Under the pieces are notes generated by a model. That model worked only from the letters and a program-made list of their open reading frames with translations, was not told the DNA's origin and did not search any database. The position numbers and the translations under genes were made by a program. From Pollenia angustigena (Eukaryota; Arthropoda; Insecta; Diptera; Polleniidae), in the NCBI GenBank assembly GCA_930367215.1, contig OV884058.1, positions 172,528,478 through 172,592,477 on the forward strand: a stretch of DNA of 64,000 nucleotides. Reading direction: 5' to 3'. Below, in pieces: positions 1 through 11,837 of the stretch (position 1 is its first letter; every line of letters starts with the position of its first letter).

Positions 1-1575
1 CAGAAACGCGGTTAATATATTTATGATACTCAAATACTAACACTCACAAGCAAACAAAACATGGTTTTTCATCTTGTTCTTTAACTGTTTTATCCTTTAA
101 CTATAAAACCGGAATCTGTGTGCATGTGTATCTGTGTGAGTGTAGTATATTGTGGATGATGTGTATTAAAAAAATATGTTTTCATATGTAGAATGTATGT
201 AATTGAGTGTAAATATGACGCAGAATGTGAATTCAGTTGTTAAGTTGGTGCAGTATCAGTTGGACTTGTAAACTGAATAAGAACGGTTTGATTAAATTAA
301 ACAAAAACAACACAAATTTAAGTAGAAATCCCCGTATTTTTCACTTATCTTCTATTATTGTTGTTGTTCTGCTTCATGTGGTGTATATAAATTGTAAAAA
401 GTGAAAACCTAAGAAAATTTCTTAAGGAAAATACGTTTTTTGAATAAATAGAAAAGAAAAGAAAAGAAAAGCAGAAAATTTAAGAAGATTGTACTGAATT
501 TGAAAGAGACTTAAATATTAAACTTAAAAATCTGAAATAAAGTGAGCTAAAATGTTTGTGTTATTAAATGATAAATAATAAGTGATGAAAATGAAAATTC
601 CCAGAAAAATGTTTAATAATTCTTTTATGTAGTTATAAAAAATAAAAAAAAAAAAAAAATAATTAACTTTATTTTAACTAGTTGAAATTGTTTTTTTCTT
701 GTATTAAAAACCAAAAAAAGAATTTAATTTTAAAAACCAGTAGTTAGCAAGTTTAATCCTTTACAACTAACCAAAATAAAACAATTAAACAAACAACCAA
801 CCAACCCAAAAGGCAAAATAATCCATCCATTTTTATAATTGTATCTAATTGTTACATTTTCCTGAGTAATTTACCTCAACTAGAGCTGCTAATTGCATCC
901 TTATTTTTGTGCTCTTGAGTTATTGTTTGTGTATTTTGTAAAGCCATAAATTGTATGCAAAAATAATATATATCTACAAAAACTAAAAGTAAAAAATAAC
1001 AAACACCTAAAAACAAAGAAAAAGAGATTTTATTTTTCGTTTTAACCAACGAAAAGTGTTGTATGGTTGCTAATTAGTTGTATACCTCCCTACACTTCAC
1101 TTATACTGCCACCATCTCTCACTAACACATAAACATCCAAACACATACACACACTCTTACACATTCAGACACACAAGTAGTTTTAAAGTATTTATATATA
1201 TATATAAAGAACAAACTCATCGACGTCATCGCAATCGCCATCGCCATCACCATCAACATCAACTTGAATATCACATCATTGTACGGATACGCCAGAGGCA
1301 ATAGACCATAAAGCAATATGCCTGACACCATCTCTGTTATAGATCATAAAAGAAGTAAGTCTAAGAATGTCATTGTCCTGATTTACATTTTTCCTATTAT
1401 TAATATAATTAATAAAATAGGTTAAACTTTTGTTTATTAAATCAAAATTTGATGAATAAATATACATGTCCAATCTACACTTAATTAAGAAGTACTTGTT
1501 CTTTTTTAATACATTTGGAAATAATTAAATCATCCCGTTAAGAATATATGGATGTAAATGCAAAGTAAAGTTTGA
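1..1575. other. AT-rich region without a supported gene
   Basis: Low-complexity A/T runs, a (ta)n run near 1195, and the hexamer repeat. Open frames here are short and on repeat sequence. Confidence 0.6.
1222..1263. repeat. Imperfect catcgc/catcac hexamer-type repeat
   Basis: catcgcaatcgccatcgccatcac and so on. It gives the repetitive minus-strand open frame MLMVMAMAIAM, which is not called as a gene. Confidence 0.7.
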
Positions 1576-1583
1576 GTTTAATT

Positions 1584-2887
1584 TAGTGTTGTCAATTATT
1601 CGCCTTTCAACTTTGTTCGAATAATTCAAATAATTGTTTTTGTTCGTTCGATCAAACGATTAAATCTAAAAGATTATTCGATTAATCGATGAGAGTAACG
1701 AATAAAAAATATTATTATTACAAAAAATTTACGTTTTTTAAATTGATACCATTCCATTCATCTACAACTATCTTCTTTATTTTTAAATTGCTTGTCAAAT
1801 ATTTGTTTTATAAGAACATAAAATAAATACTACGAGTACTTAACACGGTTTTTGCTTACTAATTACAATCAGGGCTATGGCTTCAATATTTTTTAACTTT
1901 TCTACATTTTTTTTAAAGGGTGGTCCAACTATAATGCACGATGTTAATTGTGAGTCGCACTTTATTGTCAATTTTTTTGACAAACTTAATTTGACATTTC
2001 TCTGTTTTCGTGTTTGAGAAAATCAACCATGGAAAGGTACGCAATTGAGCAGCGCGCTATGATTGTTGAAGCCTTTAACGAAAATGGGATTTCAAATCCA
2101 AATGCATTTCGGGCACTTCGTGGTTTTATTGGTCAATCGACTAAATGTGTCCACAGAATTGTGCGTTAATTTCAGCAAGCCGGGTTTGTAGGAAATGTGA
2201 AATGTGAAACAGCTGTGCATGCTCGCGCAGCTTGTTGATGGGCTGGTGGCGTCATCGGGCCGCATTTCTTTGACAATGGTGTTCGATATCACGACATGAC
2301 AACGGACTTCTTGTAGCCAGAAATTGAGGATATGAACATGGAAGATATGTAGTTCCAACTCTTTTGCGCTCTTTTGGTTCTTTTGCGCGACAAATTCAAT
2401 GGTCGTGTTAAAAGAAAAATTGTACGTCAATAAGCCAAGAACAATTCAAGAGCTAAAGGATAAGATAATTCAGCACATTAACTCTATAGAACCTTAATTT
2501 TGTCTCAGAGTCATTGAAAATATGGGCCATCGGAAAGAGGCATGCCAATGTAGCCGTAGCGAGCATTTGGCCGATATTTTGTTTCAAACATAGCTGTCAT
2601 AGACCTTTCTATAACAATAAAAAATATTCTTTGAAAACTTTATGTTTTATTTACAATTAACATCGTGCGTTTTGGTTAGACCGCCCTTTATAAAATCATT
2701 AAAAACGTAGCAGAATAAATTAAATTCTAAGCTTTTCATTTTTTAATAAAAAAAATTGTTCGATTAATCGACATTAATTAATCGATTTATTAGTTATTCG
2801 AAAATCGCCATTTTAAAATTAATCGAACAAAAGTTTGGTTTTGTTTGATCGATTAATCGATTTATTCTTAATCGGCTGACAACTCTA
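1584..2887. mobile_element. hAT element family A/B/C, copy A (inverted), with nested mariner
   Basis: The TSD gtttaatt is perfect (1576-1583 and 2888-2895). The ends are TAGTGTTGTCAA and, inverted, TAGAGTTGTCAG. Subterminal sequence matches copies B and C in reverse orientation. A mariner copy occupies 1916-2688, so only about 0.53 kb of the hAT element remains and no transposase reading survives. Confidence 0.88.
1916..2688 (+). mobile_element. Mariner-family transposon copy 1 (internally deleted)
   Basis: The ends AAGGGTGGTCCAACTATAAT and, inverted, AAGGGCGGTCTAACC share a long inverted repeat including cacgatgttaattgt, flanked by TA. From 2030 a degenerate reading gives MERYAIEQRAMIVEAFNENG and RALRGFIGQS, the N-terminal helix-turn-helix of insect mariner-type transposases. 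A large deletion then joins to sequence matching the C-terminal third (gggctggtggcgtcatcgg; DMEDM region). Stops throughout. It lies inside hAT copy A. Confidence 0.82.
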
Positions 2888-2906
2888 GTTTAATTACTGT
2901 CGTAAT

Positions 2907-3352
2907 CAGTGGTGCCAACTCTTCTCTTCTAAAAATTTCAAAATTTTAGTTAAAAATGGCTAAACAGGATTTTATAACAAAACATATCGATATCAATACA
3001 AAACTTAAAAATTAATTAACTTCACTGAAGTTGCACATAAGAGATTATTTGGTTAATGTTAAGTTATACATTTTTGGTAATTTTATTAGCTAATCATAAG
3101 AAAACTCTTTGAATAAGAAAAAGCTCAAATTTATCGATAGATTGTTTATTTTATCTTAAATAATCAAATTAAGAAAAATTCAACGCTACGACACAATAAA
3201 TGCAGCATGTAGAACATTTTATGGTCTAAAATTTTAAAAATTAAAGAAAATTTGGCTAAATAAAAATGTCTTAAGGATAAATTCATTTTTCTGGGCTAAA
3301 CGAAACGAAAATTGATAAATATAGCAACTCAATGGCTTAATTGGCAACACTG
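2907..3352. mobile_element. CAGTG-ended MITE related to the copy 2 element ends
   Basis: The ends cagtggtgccaac and inverted cagtgttgccaattaagcc. These and the adjacent aaaaat-ggctaaac block resemble both ends of the element at 58446-62805 (cagtgttgccagaac; inverted gagtgttgccaatttagc). No clear TSD. 446 bp, non-coding. Confidence 0.55.
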
Positions 3353-3360
3353 ATGATGAA

Positions 3361-3960
3361 TAGAATAAAAACATAATGGCTTAAAATATCATTTTAAATC
3401 TTCTGTACCAGAGATGTTTTAAATATTGTACCAACTTCCAAAAAAATGTCCTTTTTGGACCTTCTCGGTACCATTTTTTCTTATTACATACAATATTCAA
3501 TTGTACAAAACAAACAAAAGTTAACATACATTATATGTTTGAATTAAATAAGGTATATAAAAGGCTTATAAATGTATGAGATCAAAATCAGGTACTTATT
3601 TGTTTAGTTAATTAACTATTTGGAATTTTTACTTCATAGCAGCTTGAATTTGCCTTAACCAATCTCTTGTTTGTATGAGACTTGATAATGTTGGCACATG
3701 TAATGTGTTTCTTTCCTTTGTTTTCATTCAGATATATTTGTAAATTAGCTACAGCCGACCAAAAACTACAAATGTTTTCAGATTTTAACGACTGCAGTTG
3801 CTCGACATCAGCTAAAGCTCTAAATGGATTATTGATTGAATCAAAATTTGCAATTTCAGTAACAGAATTATGGGACGTTAAATGTGAATTTTATTACCAT
3901 TTTATTTATAAAATATAAAACCAAAAAAAGTAGGATACTAATGTTGCCTTGTTGCCTCGT
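3361..3960. other. Unannotated stretch with one exon-like open frame
   Basis: After a tttcattcag acceptor-like site (3731) an open frame reads ADQKLQMFSDFNDCSCSTSA and LIESKFAISVTELWDV to 3918. There is no donor or homology I can name. Confidence 0.3.
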
Positions 3961-3968
3961 CTAGTATT

Positions 3969-4120
3969 GTGGCGTACAGAGCGCTTAAACCCTTTTACAA
4001 TGTGGCAAGTGTAAGACAGACAAACGAAGTTTTTTAGTTTTAACTCTCTCGCTTACAAGCTTCGTCTGTCTGCCTTTCAGTTGCCACATTTCAAAAGGAA
4101 CTAAGCGCTCTATACGCCAC
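3969..4120. mobile_element. Foldback MITE
   Basis: Arms of about 60 bp (gtggcgtacagagcgctta... and inverted gtggcgtatagagcgctta...) around a short spacer. It abuts the next element. Confidence 0.75.
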
Positions 4121-4124
4121 TATA

Positions 4125-4660
4125 ACACTGCTTTGCAAATTTTTAATTTGAAAAAGTACCAAGAACGCCACATGCCTAGTAATGATGGTAATTGAATGCT
4201 GAATATCTGACAAGAAATGGCTGAGTTATGGCACCTCAAAGTTCAAAATTTGCCAATTTTTTAAGTTTTTTTTGAAAATTTTTCATTTTTATTTCGTTTT
4301 TTTTACTACGTTATATTAAATATCCGGAATGTTTTATTTTTTAGCCAAATAGTATATTTAATTACCAACATTTTAAGCGTAATTTGAAAAAAATCGGATG
4401 AAAAATAAAGTTTTTATAAAGCATTTTGTCGAACGACAATTCAATTAGCTTTCCAACGATATGCCATCTATTTCGATCGGACTTTTTGGTTGGGCTCCAC
4501 AAGGGTTTGAGTGGGACCATACACCGAAAAACTCAAAAGTACCGTTATACAAAAAACGGTACTTAGGAAAAAAATTACAGCGTTTTTCGTGTTCAGGAGG
4601 TCCAAATTAACTTTTCTAGGCATGTGGCGTTCTTGGTATTTTTTGGCTGTAAACTAGTGT
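4125..4660. mobile_element. TIR element, ACACTGCTTT family, copy 1
   Basis: The inverted ends continue into gtaccaagaacgccacatgcc on both sides. Non-coding; a second copy is at 12338-13144. Confidence 0.75.
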
Positions 4661-4918
4661 AATAGACGCATATTTAAGCGCCCATTGCATTAACGATTTG
4701 TTGTACAACATAAATGCAATGAAAAGGACTCAATAATTCAAAAAAGGGGGACCAAGGACAAATTTGTAAATTGTACCAATTGAGTCTCGGTAGTACCACG
4801 GTACTTTAAAAGGCCAAAATGTACAAAAGAAAAGTTCAATTTCAACATCCCTGTTCTGTACAAAAGAGAGTTATTGTCTGAATAAAAATTGGGTTCGCAA
4901 ATTTTCTAAAAAAATACC

Positions 4919-5606
4919 TTCACTGAAAAGAAAAATCAATCCCTCCGTACTCAAATCAATCCGAAGCGGTATTAATAGTACGGTGAGTACGGATTTTCCT
5001 GAATCAAGTACAGAGAGATTGATTCAAGTACGGATTTCAATCGCAAAATACTTAAATTATAATCCGAAAATGAGAATGATTTAAGTAAAACTAAGATTGA
5101 ATCAATCTGAAGATGCGATTTGTTCAAATATTATAAAGTTGATTTTATCCCGAATTCGTACTTAAAAAACCAACAGCGAAATTACAAAGAAAAAATTATT
5201 ATGATTGATATACTTACCCGTTTTACACCTTACAAAATGATAAAACATTAACATCATGCCCGATATAATTTTCACTTTAAAAATCTTATGAGAAGCAAGA
5301 GTTCAAATTTACTTGTTAACCCTTCGTGGCACACATGAGTCTGGCCAGACCTGTTTTTAATGTGTATAAAAAATCAAAACATGCGTAAGCCAAAGGATTA
5401 AACACCATGAAATGTTTTATCCTTTTTTTAACTTGATTTAAGAATTTTATACTTATTTCTAGAAATTCCGGGATAGATTTTTGAAAGTAATTTCGGATTG
5501 TTTTGAGAAGGTATTAGTGTTATTCTTACTTGAATTTTTGAGTATTACGCGCACTAAAAGTAATCACAAAAAACTTGATTTATCCCTTGTGTTTTTTTTT
5601 CTGTGT
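4919..5606. mobile_element. TIR element, ACACTGAAA family, copy 1
   Basis: The ends cactgaaaagaaaaa and inverted acacagaaaaaaaa. It shares aatcaagtacaga, agtacggatt, cttaccc and atcatgcccga blocks with 16465-17247. Non-coding. Confidence 0.55.
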
Positions 5607-6291
5607 AATGTTATAAATTAAACTGCTGCGTTTTTTAAAAATAACACAGTGCAACAAATTTAAAGCATACTCCTTCTTGTGTCGAATTGTAGAAATGCTT
5701 TTCAGATTTTATGGTCTCACATATATTTTGCGGTTATATTTCGTAAACCAATGGAACTCTTATTTTCTTACTGGCAATAGACAAGTAGAAAAGCAAAATA
5801 AAAGGAAAAACCGGCATCTGGTTCTTCAAAATTGCCAAAATGTAGACAAATTTGGATTTTTTTTGTCTTTATGCAAAGATGGTACTTAATAATGCACCTA
5901 CGTGAGCTGTGCTTGATAACGACTGCAAATGGAAAATTACCATATGGGCATTTCCATTTTGACATGTCGTGATATTTGTAACACAAAATCTAAAAAAAAA
6001 TGAAGAAGTCAAATTTGTAAAAAGGGTTTTTATATATACAAAGTAATGAAGTAGCACTTTATTCAGAAAAAATTACAGCAATCGACGCTAAGAATTTGCA
6101 GATATGAGCAAAAATATGCGCTGGCGTGACGTTAAAAAAAACGAAAGTGTATTTTGACTTGCTTTACAAAACTGAATAAGACTGCGAATTGAGCAAGACG
6201 TTTTGTATAAACCCTTTTTTAGTAACATTTGGACTTATAAAGATTTATTTTTCAAGCTACCAAATTTAAAACTCAGCTCGTTTAAAGGTAC

Positions 6292-6534
6292 ATATGGGCA
6301 TTTTCAGCGAAAAGTCTACTTTTTTTAATGTAATGCCAGAATGCAAAAAGCTTGTAGTTTAGAACCATGTTTTTCAAATGTTATCCCTTTTGTTACAAAA
6401 TGTAGAGCTAGTTGTGCGCTTTACACCAAAATATAAAAAAGTAAACTATGCATAAAAAATTGTTTGAGAAACAATTAAAATTACTTCTGGCGTTACGTGA
6501 CAAAAAGTAGACTTTTCGCTGGAATTGCCCATAT
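6292..6534. mobile_element. TIR MITE, ATATGGGCATTTC family, copy 1
   Basis: 243 bp with inverted ends atatgggcattttcagcg and atatgggcaattccagcg, both continuing aaaagtctacttttt. It shares gttatcccttttg and tagagctagt with the copy at 20 kb. Confidence 0.7.
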
Positions 6535-6654
6535 CTTTTTGCACCGTTGTTGTGTTATAGCTGCAAACTATAAAAAAAAACTCTTCAGAAAAGATATTCC
6601 TAGTAATATAATGAACAATTCTACAGAGCATTATTTTACTGGAAAAGGCTCTTT

Positions 6655-6962
6655 ACTTAGTCTGAGTTCATACGGCTCATGTCTTATTGACAAGATTCTT
6701 CCTTTTTCTTCTTTGAACATGAATTGGCGTTCAAATGATTCATTTCATGTTGACGACATGTGTTTTATAGTGTATAGTCGTGCGTATGCATATGTGCTTT
6801 TTTGATAATGAAAACAATAACAAAATTAAACAACGAATGAAAAAGCAAAACGTAAAGACAGTACATGCATCTGTGTACCCGTTTCTATTCCCCTCGTCCC
6901 TCTCGCCGTTGAAGTAGCAATCATGTCAATTAGACATGAGCCGTATGAACACAGACTTACCA
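6655..6962. mobile_element. TIR MITE with ~38-bp ends
   Basis: The ends cttagtctgagttcatacgg and inverted taagtctgtgttcatacgg, both continuing ctcatgtct-attgaca. About 308 bp, non-coding. Confidence 0.7.
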
Positions 6963-7513
6963 TTTACCCATGCCACTGACAGTTCGAAAAACTGAATACA
7001 CTCATGGCAGCACCAGTGGTTGCAAAATTGCATGCGAGTGGAAATTTGGCACTTGCTTGCCATTAAAAGACAAAACGATAAACATTTTTAAAAATTTAAT
7101 GCAAATTTACCGGATTATTGTCAAATGCTTATAAAAGTTTTAACTTAATAAATGTATTATTATGATTAATTTTTTGAAACGCGCATTAATAAAATAATTT
7201 TTTTTAATATAGAGCATAAATATTGTTAAAATAATGCTTATATAAATAAATATACACCATTTGCCTATATGAATAACTCGGTAGCTCTATTCAGTTTTTA
7301 GGTACTTTTTTTTAATTTGAGAAGTAAACCAATTATCTCAAGTTGACGCTTTAACGCATGTGTAAACAAAAAAGCAAATGGCAAGAGATCCGAATATTCC
7401 GTACAATTTTTCTTTGATAACACAGAACAATACAAAAATAAATTTCAAGGTACGGCCTATAAATTTTGATAGAGGAGATCGAATTTTAAAAGTTTACATC
7501 TGAATTTCATTTG

Positions 7514-7530
7514 AGGGGGGGGGGGGGGGG
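7514..7530. repeat. Poly-G tract
   Basis: An uninterrupted run of about 17 to 18 G in otherwise AT-rich DNA, between tttga and ttaaag. Confidence 0.9.
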
Positions 7531-8408
7531 TTAAAGCTCCCAGCTCTGGCACATTCCCTTACATTTTACATTTTAGGTATAAAATGTTTTCAGCAAATTT
7601 ATGAAATTTACGAAAAACATTTTTGTAGAATATTTGAACCCTCTAACTCCTCAAGGTATGGGTCTTTTTTGTCCTTCTTTTAATTTTAGCTGCATACTTA
7701 AAAAGTCTTCATCTACTTGAACCTGGTGTCAATCTTACCAGCTTTCGTAAGCGTCAATACAGCTTTCTGCCGTTCTTTTCAGTAAACGGTGATAACACGT
7801 TTGCTTATTGCAACGATATTAAAGGAATGATGAATGCATTGCATTTCGAGTATAACCACGAGGACTGGCGTTTATTTATTGATTTATCTAAGAAGAGTCT
7901 AAAAACTGTACTTCTGTATTACGATAATACCAAAAATCTTATTCCTATGAAATGAATATTAAAGAAAGCTATGGTTATATAAAATTAATACTGGACTGCG
8001 TAAAATATGAAGACCATAAGTGGCGGATCTGTTGTGACTTAAAAGTCTTTAGTTTCCTTTAAGGTATTCAGACTGGATACGTTAAGTATTCCAAAAAACA
8101 ATGGAAGTTGAGAGCTAAGGGGACATTAGGAGAGCACAATATCGTTCATCATGCATTGGAACCAACTGAAAAAATTTTCTAACCCCCATTTCATATCAAA
8201 CTTGGTGTGGTAAAAAACTTTGTTAAATGTCTGAATACAAATGAATCAGCATTAAATTTTCTTTTGTGGTTTGAAGTCGAAAACTTCTCACCATCGCGAT
8301 TTACAGTCAATTTCAAGTCACAACCGCAAATGTTAAGCGTTTTGGGATTGTCAGAACATGTATGTTTCCAAAATTAAGCGAAGCAAAGATTAAAGAAGGT
8401 ATGTATAT

Positions 8409-8878
8409 TAGGGGTATAACCAATTTTTTGGCATACTACCATGAGGTCAACCATGTCCTAGTAACCACGAAAATCATAATCTTATGTAATTTTTCTCAAA
8501 AAAGTTCACGCACCAATTGGTTTTTCTAAACAAATGCAATATTGAATATTCATAATTATATACGGTGTTTGTTATTCCTTTTTTATTTGTTTTTGTTAAA
8601 CAAGATACGTTTTGGTTTGCGGAAAAATCTCTTACCATCTCTAAATATTAATGAAATTTCATACTTGAGCTATTTTTTGTTTTAAATAAACATATTATTA
8701 ATTTTTCTTAACCAAAAAGAATATTAAAAATTTTCAAAACTTCATCGCGGTTGGTGCGTGAACTTTTTTGACCTTAGCGAAAAAATAAATACACGTTCCT
8801 GTAAAGTTGTTTATGCTCTATCGGACTGTGCTATGCCGATTTTGATATTTTAAAAATTGAAAAAAAGTTATATCCCTA
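8409..8878. mobile_element. hAT-like MITE in the intron of copy 1
   Basis: The ends TAGGGGTATAAC and, inverted, TAGGGATATAAC fit YARNG. The 8-bp flanks atgtatat (8401-8408) and atttatat (8879-8886) match at 7/8. Removing it leaves a 65-bp intron, close to the 67-bp intron at the same position in copy 2. No coding region. Confidence 0.8.
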
Positions 8879-9236
8879 ATTTATATGTTCTTCAAGTCGA
8901 TGTTATTGTTGAAAGCCTTAAAATTGGTTTCATACCAACAGGTGTTTTTGTTGGTCCAGGTACAAGAAAGCTGATGGAAAACGCTTACTTCGACTAAATG
9001 CTCTCACCAATTGAGCTTGATGCGTGGAAAAGCATAAAGAAAGTGTTATACAATGTCTTAGGCAAAAATCGTTTTCCTACTGCTCGAACGTAGACACCAT
9101 GCTTAGAACTTTTGAAAAACTAGGCATTCATATGTCAACAAACATTCATTTTTTAAATTCCCATATGGATTACTTTGAGAGCCAGTTGTCAACTGAATCT
9201 GATGAGCTTGGCGAAAAATTTCATCAGACTAAGCAC

Positions 9237-10634
9237 TAGAGTTGTCAAACGATTAAGAATAATTCGATTAATCTATCAAACAAAACCAAACTCTTGTTCG
9301 AATAATTTAAAAACGACGATTTTCGAATAACGACTAAATCGATTAATTAGTGTCGATTAATCGAACAATTTTTTTTTATTAAAAAAAAAATTTAATTAAA
9401 GCTTAGAATTTTATTTATTCTCATACGTTTTTGTAAGATTTTATTCAAAATGTAGGATAGTTAAAAAATAATTGTTGCCATAGCTCTGGTTGTCATTAAT
9501 CTCAATGTTTAGTAACCAAAAACCGTGTTGAGTACTTATTGTATTTCAAAATTGTATTTTATGTTCTTGCTAAACAAATCTTAACAAACAATTGAGTAGG
9601 TGAGTTGCAAATCTCGTTCGTTACAAAATAAATAATACGAGATGACAATTGAATCTAACAGTTCTTTTGGCGCTCTATGAGAACAAAAAATACTAATTGT
9701 ATTAATGCATGTCCTCTTCCATGATTTCGGCACGGACATGCATTGATGCAATCCGAATATTACGTCTAATAATGCGCCAAAAGAACTGTAAGGATCATTT
9801 ACCATCTCGTATTTTTAATTTTGCAACAAACGAGTTTTGCAATTGTATCAGCTGTTTTATTTTTAAATCAAACGTTAGCAAATTTTCAAGAAAGAAGATT
9901 TTTCAATTTCGGGTGAAAAATGTAGAAATAAACCGAAAGCTTAAAAATAAGGAATTGATTGATAAAACTTTCGACATGATTTATATATGTAATCATATCT
10001 TTAAAGTAGAAAATGTTGTTATTGTATAATATTTTTTTTTTAAATTTTAGCCCCCGTATTTATAAACGATTATTAAATTTAACAAACATTTATTAAGGAG
10101 AATTTTCATACAAAATTTGTTTTGTAAACCTTTATTAAATTGAAAATTTTTTTATAAATACAGGCGTATATGTTTATCTTGACCATTTGCATAAGTGTCT
10201 CAATATTACCATTAAAAACGATGAAGTGGAAGATAATCCAACGACATCAAGAAATGCCGAACCTGGTCCAATTGAAAAATACATTAAGAGAGACAGCGGC
10301 TGTTCGATAGAAGAAATTGTAGACAGAAGTTTGGCAGAAGATGGTAGGTCTGCCAACAGCTTCTGAAAATCCAGAGTAATATCGGATTATTAGGAATTAA
10401 GGGTTACGATGTTTTTAAGTAATACAACAATATGGAGTTAAGATTAAAAATGTTATGCAGCAAAAAAAGAAGAAGTCATAGCGGATGGAATGGAAGATTT
10501 TCCATAGTAATTTTTTTGTAAAAATAATTTTTTTATTCGTTATTTTCATCGATTAATCGAAAAATTATTTAGATTTAATCGTTTGATCGAACGAACAAAA
10601 ACAATTATTTGAATTATTCGAATTGACAACTCTA
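9237..10634. mobile_element. hAT element family A/B/C, copy B
   Basis: The TSD ctaagcac is perfect (9229-9236 and 10635-10642). The ends read TAGAGTTGTCAA on both sides. The subterminal regions are rich in cgattaatcga. At 10185-10400 a degenerate reading gives IEKYIKRDSGCSIEEIVDRS and LAEDGRSANSF, which resemble the N-terminal part of hAT transposases between the BED finger and the catalytic core. A small MITE (10051-10167) is nested. The element lies within transposase-like copy 1. Confidence 0.88.
10051..10167. mobile_element. Short MITE, copy 1 (about 117 bp)
   Basis: The ends are cccgtatttataaac and, inverted, gcctgtatttataaac. A second copy is at 11721-11837. hAT copy C shows the empty site at the corresponding position (ttaaattatatatg), which dates the insertion after the split of copies B and C. 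Confidence 0.75.
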
Positions 10635-10950
10635 CTAAGCACCCATTGCAGAAAGCTATAAAGGCAAAAGCATTCATTCGCTTATCGCTGAAATATGCTG
10701 GATATTGTATGATAATGAAATGGAATTGCCAAGAGCTAAAAAATGTAATTAATGAATACATCCTGTCCAAATTTGCTCTCGAAGGTAACATAATAGAGAT
10801 ATTAGAGATTAATCAGGATTGTGGTTATTTCGTTGAACTATTTATGGTTTTTAATCCAAATTTTTTAATAATTTTAATTAGGCTAAAGTTCATCAAATTT
10901 AATTTTCATTAAATTATTTTTAAAACTTATTGATAATTTTTCATTCTTGA

Positions 10951-11031
10951 CTGAAGCTGGGCTCGAACCCATTCGTTTTTACGGACAGGTTACCCTTACA
11001 TGTTTCGATTGCAACCACTCAAGCTCTTCAG
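10951..11031 (-). other. tRNA-like sequence (tRNA pseudogene or SINE head)
   Basis: On the minus strand ctgaag and cttcag could close a 6-bp acceptor-like stem. A B box gggttcgagccc sits near the 3' side and an A-box-like gcttgagtgg near the 5' side. No clean anticodon arm is visible and no CCA or terminator is seen, so it is not called as a functional tRNA. Confidence 0.4.
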
Positions 11032-11039
11032 AGGGCTTG

Positions 11040-11700
11040 CCGTTTAACACTCGCAGCCATCGGCGACTGCTGACGTCAATAGTCAAACATCAATCCTTAA
11101 ACCAAATTGTATTTAACCTTTTGGTAGATCGACATTTGCTTTGAATGATTACACAAGGCAAAAAAATCGAAAAAATTTTTAAGGCTTGAAAACCCACTAT
11201 ACTATTTTGATGTATTGTGGTTCCAGTAGTACAAATATGGTCCAAATTTTAAATTCTATGGATAGGTTTTTTTTTTAAATTTTTTTCTAAAAATTGAGAT
11301 TTTTGAAAAGGCAGCTCCTTACATCTTATCGTAACTTTGGAACGACGTACTCGAGTTTGTAATGCAATCCGTCAAAACATTTTAAATTACGCCAGATTTA
11401 AGTTTCTCTAATATCAACTTTTTATTTAGCCATTACTTTTGGAGTTATTAAGGCCGAAGTGACAAAAAAAAATTATTTTTTTGTTTTTTTATAACATTTT
11501 TTATTTCAAAAAATTCATAAAAAAATTTAAATCAACAAATACTTGCCAGTTTTAGTACTTAAGCTTAAAGCTGCATGCATTAGAAGTAAAATACATTTTA
11601 TTTCACAAAAATCCATGGATAAAAACCTGTTTTATTCCTGATAAACTGAAAGTACCTAGTTTTGACCTTTTTTATCGCTAATTTGTGAACGTTCAGTTAA
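11040..11700. other. No gene seen
   Basis: AT-rich sequence between the tRNA-like segment and the second small MITE. Nothing else recognised. Confidence 0.5.
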
Positions 11701-11720
11701 GTAATAGCTCTAAACACTAA

Positions 11721-11837
11721 CCCCCGTATTTATAAACGATTATTAAATTTAACAAACGTTTATTAAGGAGAATTTTCATACAAAATTTGTTTTGTAAACC
11801 TTTATTTAATTTAAAAATTGTTTATAAATACAGGCGT
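11721..11837. mobile_element. Short MITE, copy 2
   Basis: Nearly identical to 10051-10167, with the same ends (cccgtatttataaac and gtttataaatacaggcg) and the same internal ttcatacaaaatttg block. Confidence 0.75.

Larger units (their letters stand above)
7690..10752 (+). pseudogene. WRLFID-family transposase-like gene, copy 1, interrupted by two hAT elements
   Basis: It begins at a probable acceptor (ttttaattttag, 7689) with LHLLEPGVNLTSFRKRQ; the upstream zinc-binding exon was not found. It continues HEDWRLFIDLSKKSLKTVLL, a frameshift, EDHKWRICCDLKVFSFL, FHIKLGVVKNFVK, and KIKEG at 8398. An intron (8399-8941) holds a hAT MITE (8409-8878). It resumes VGPGTRKL, SPIELDAWKSIKKVL, FEKLGIHMSTNIHFL and ESDELGEKFHQTKH, where hAT element B (9237-10634) interrupts it. 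After that, in a shifted frame, come SYKGKS, SLIAEICWILYDNE and the stop at 10750. It has several stops and shifts. It is closer to copy 2 (IAEICW, intron position) than to copy 3. Confidence 0.78.

Noticed and set aside
5316..5401. Tiny TTAA-flanked element with CCCTTCGTGGC end
   Set aside because: The proposed right end (inverted tccttt-ggc) matches poorly; too short to separate from chance.
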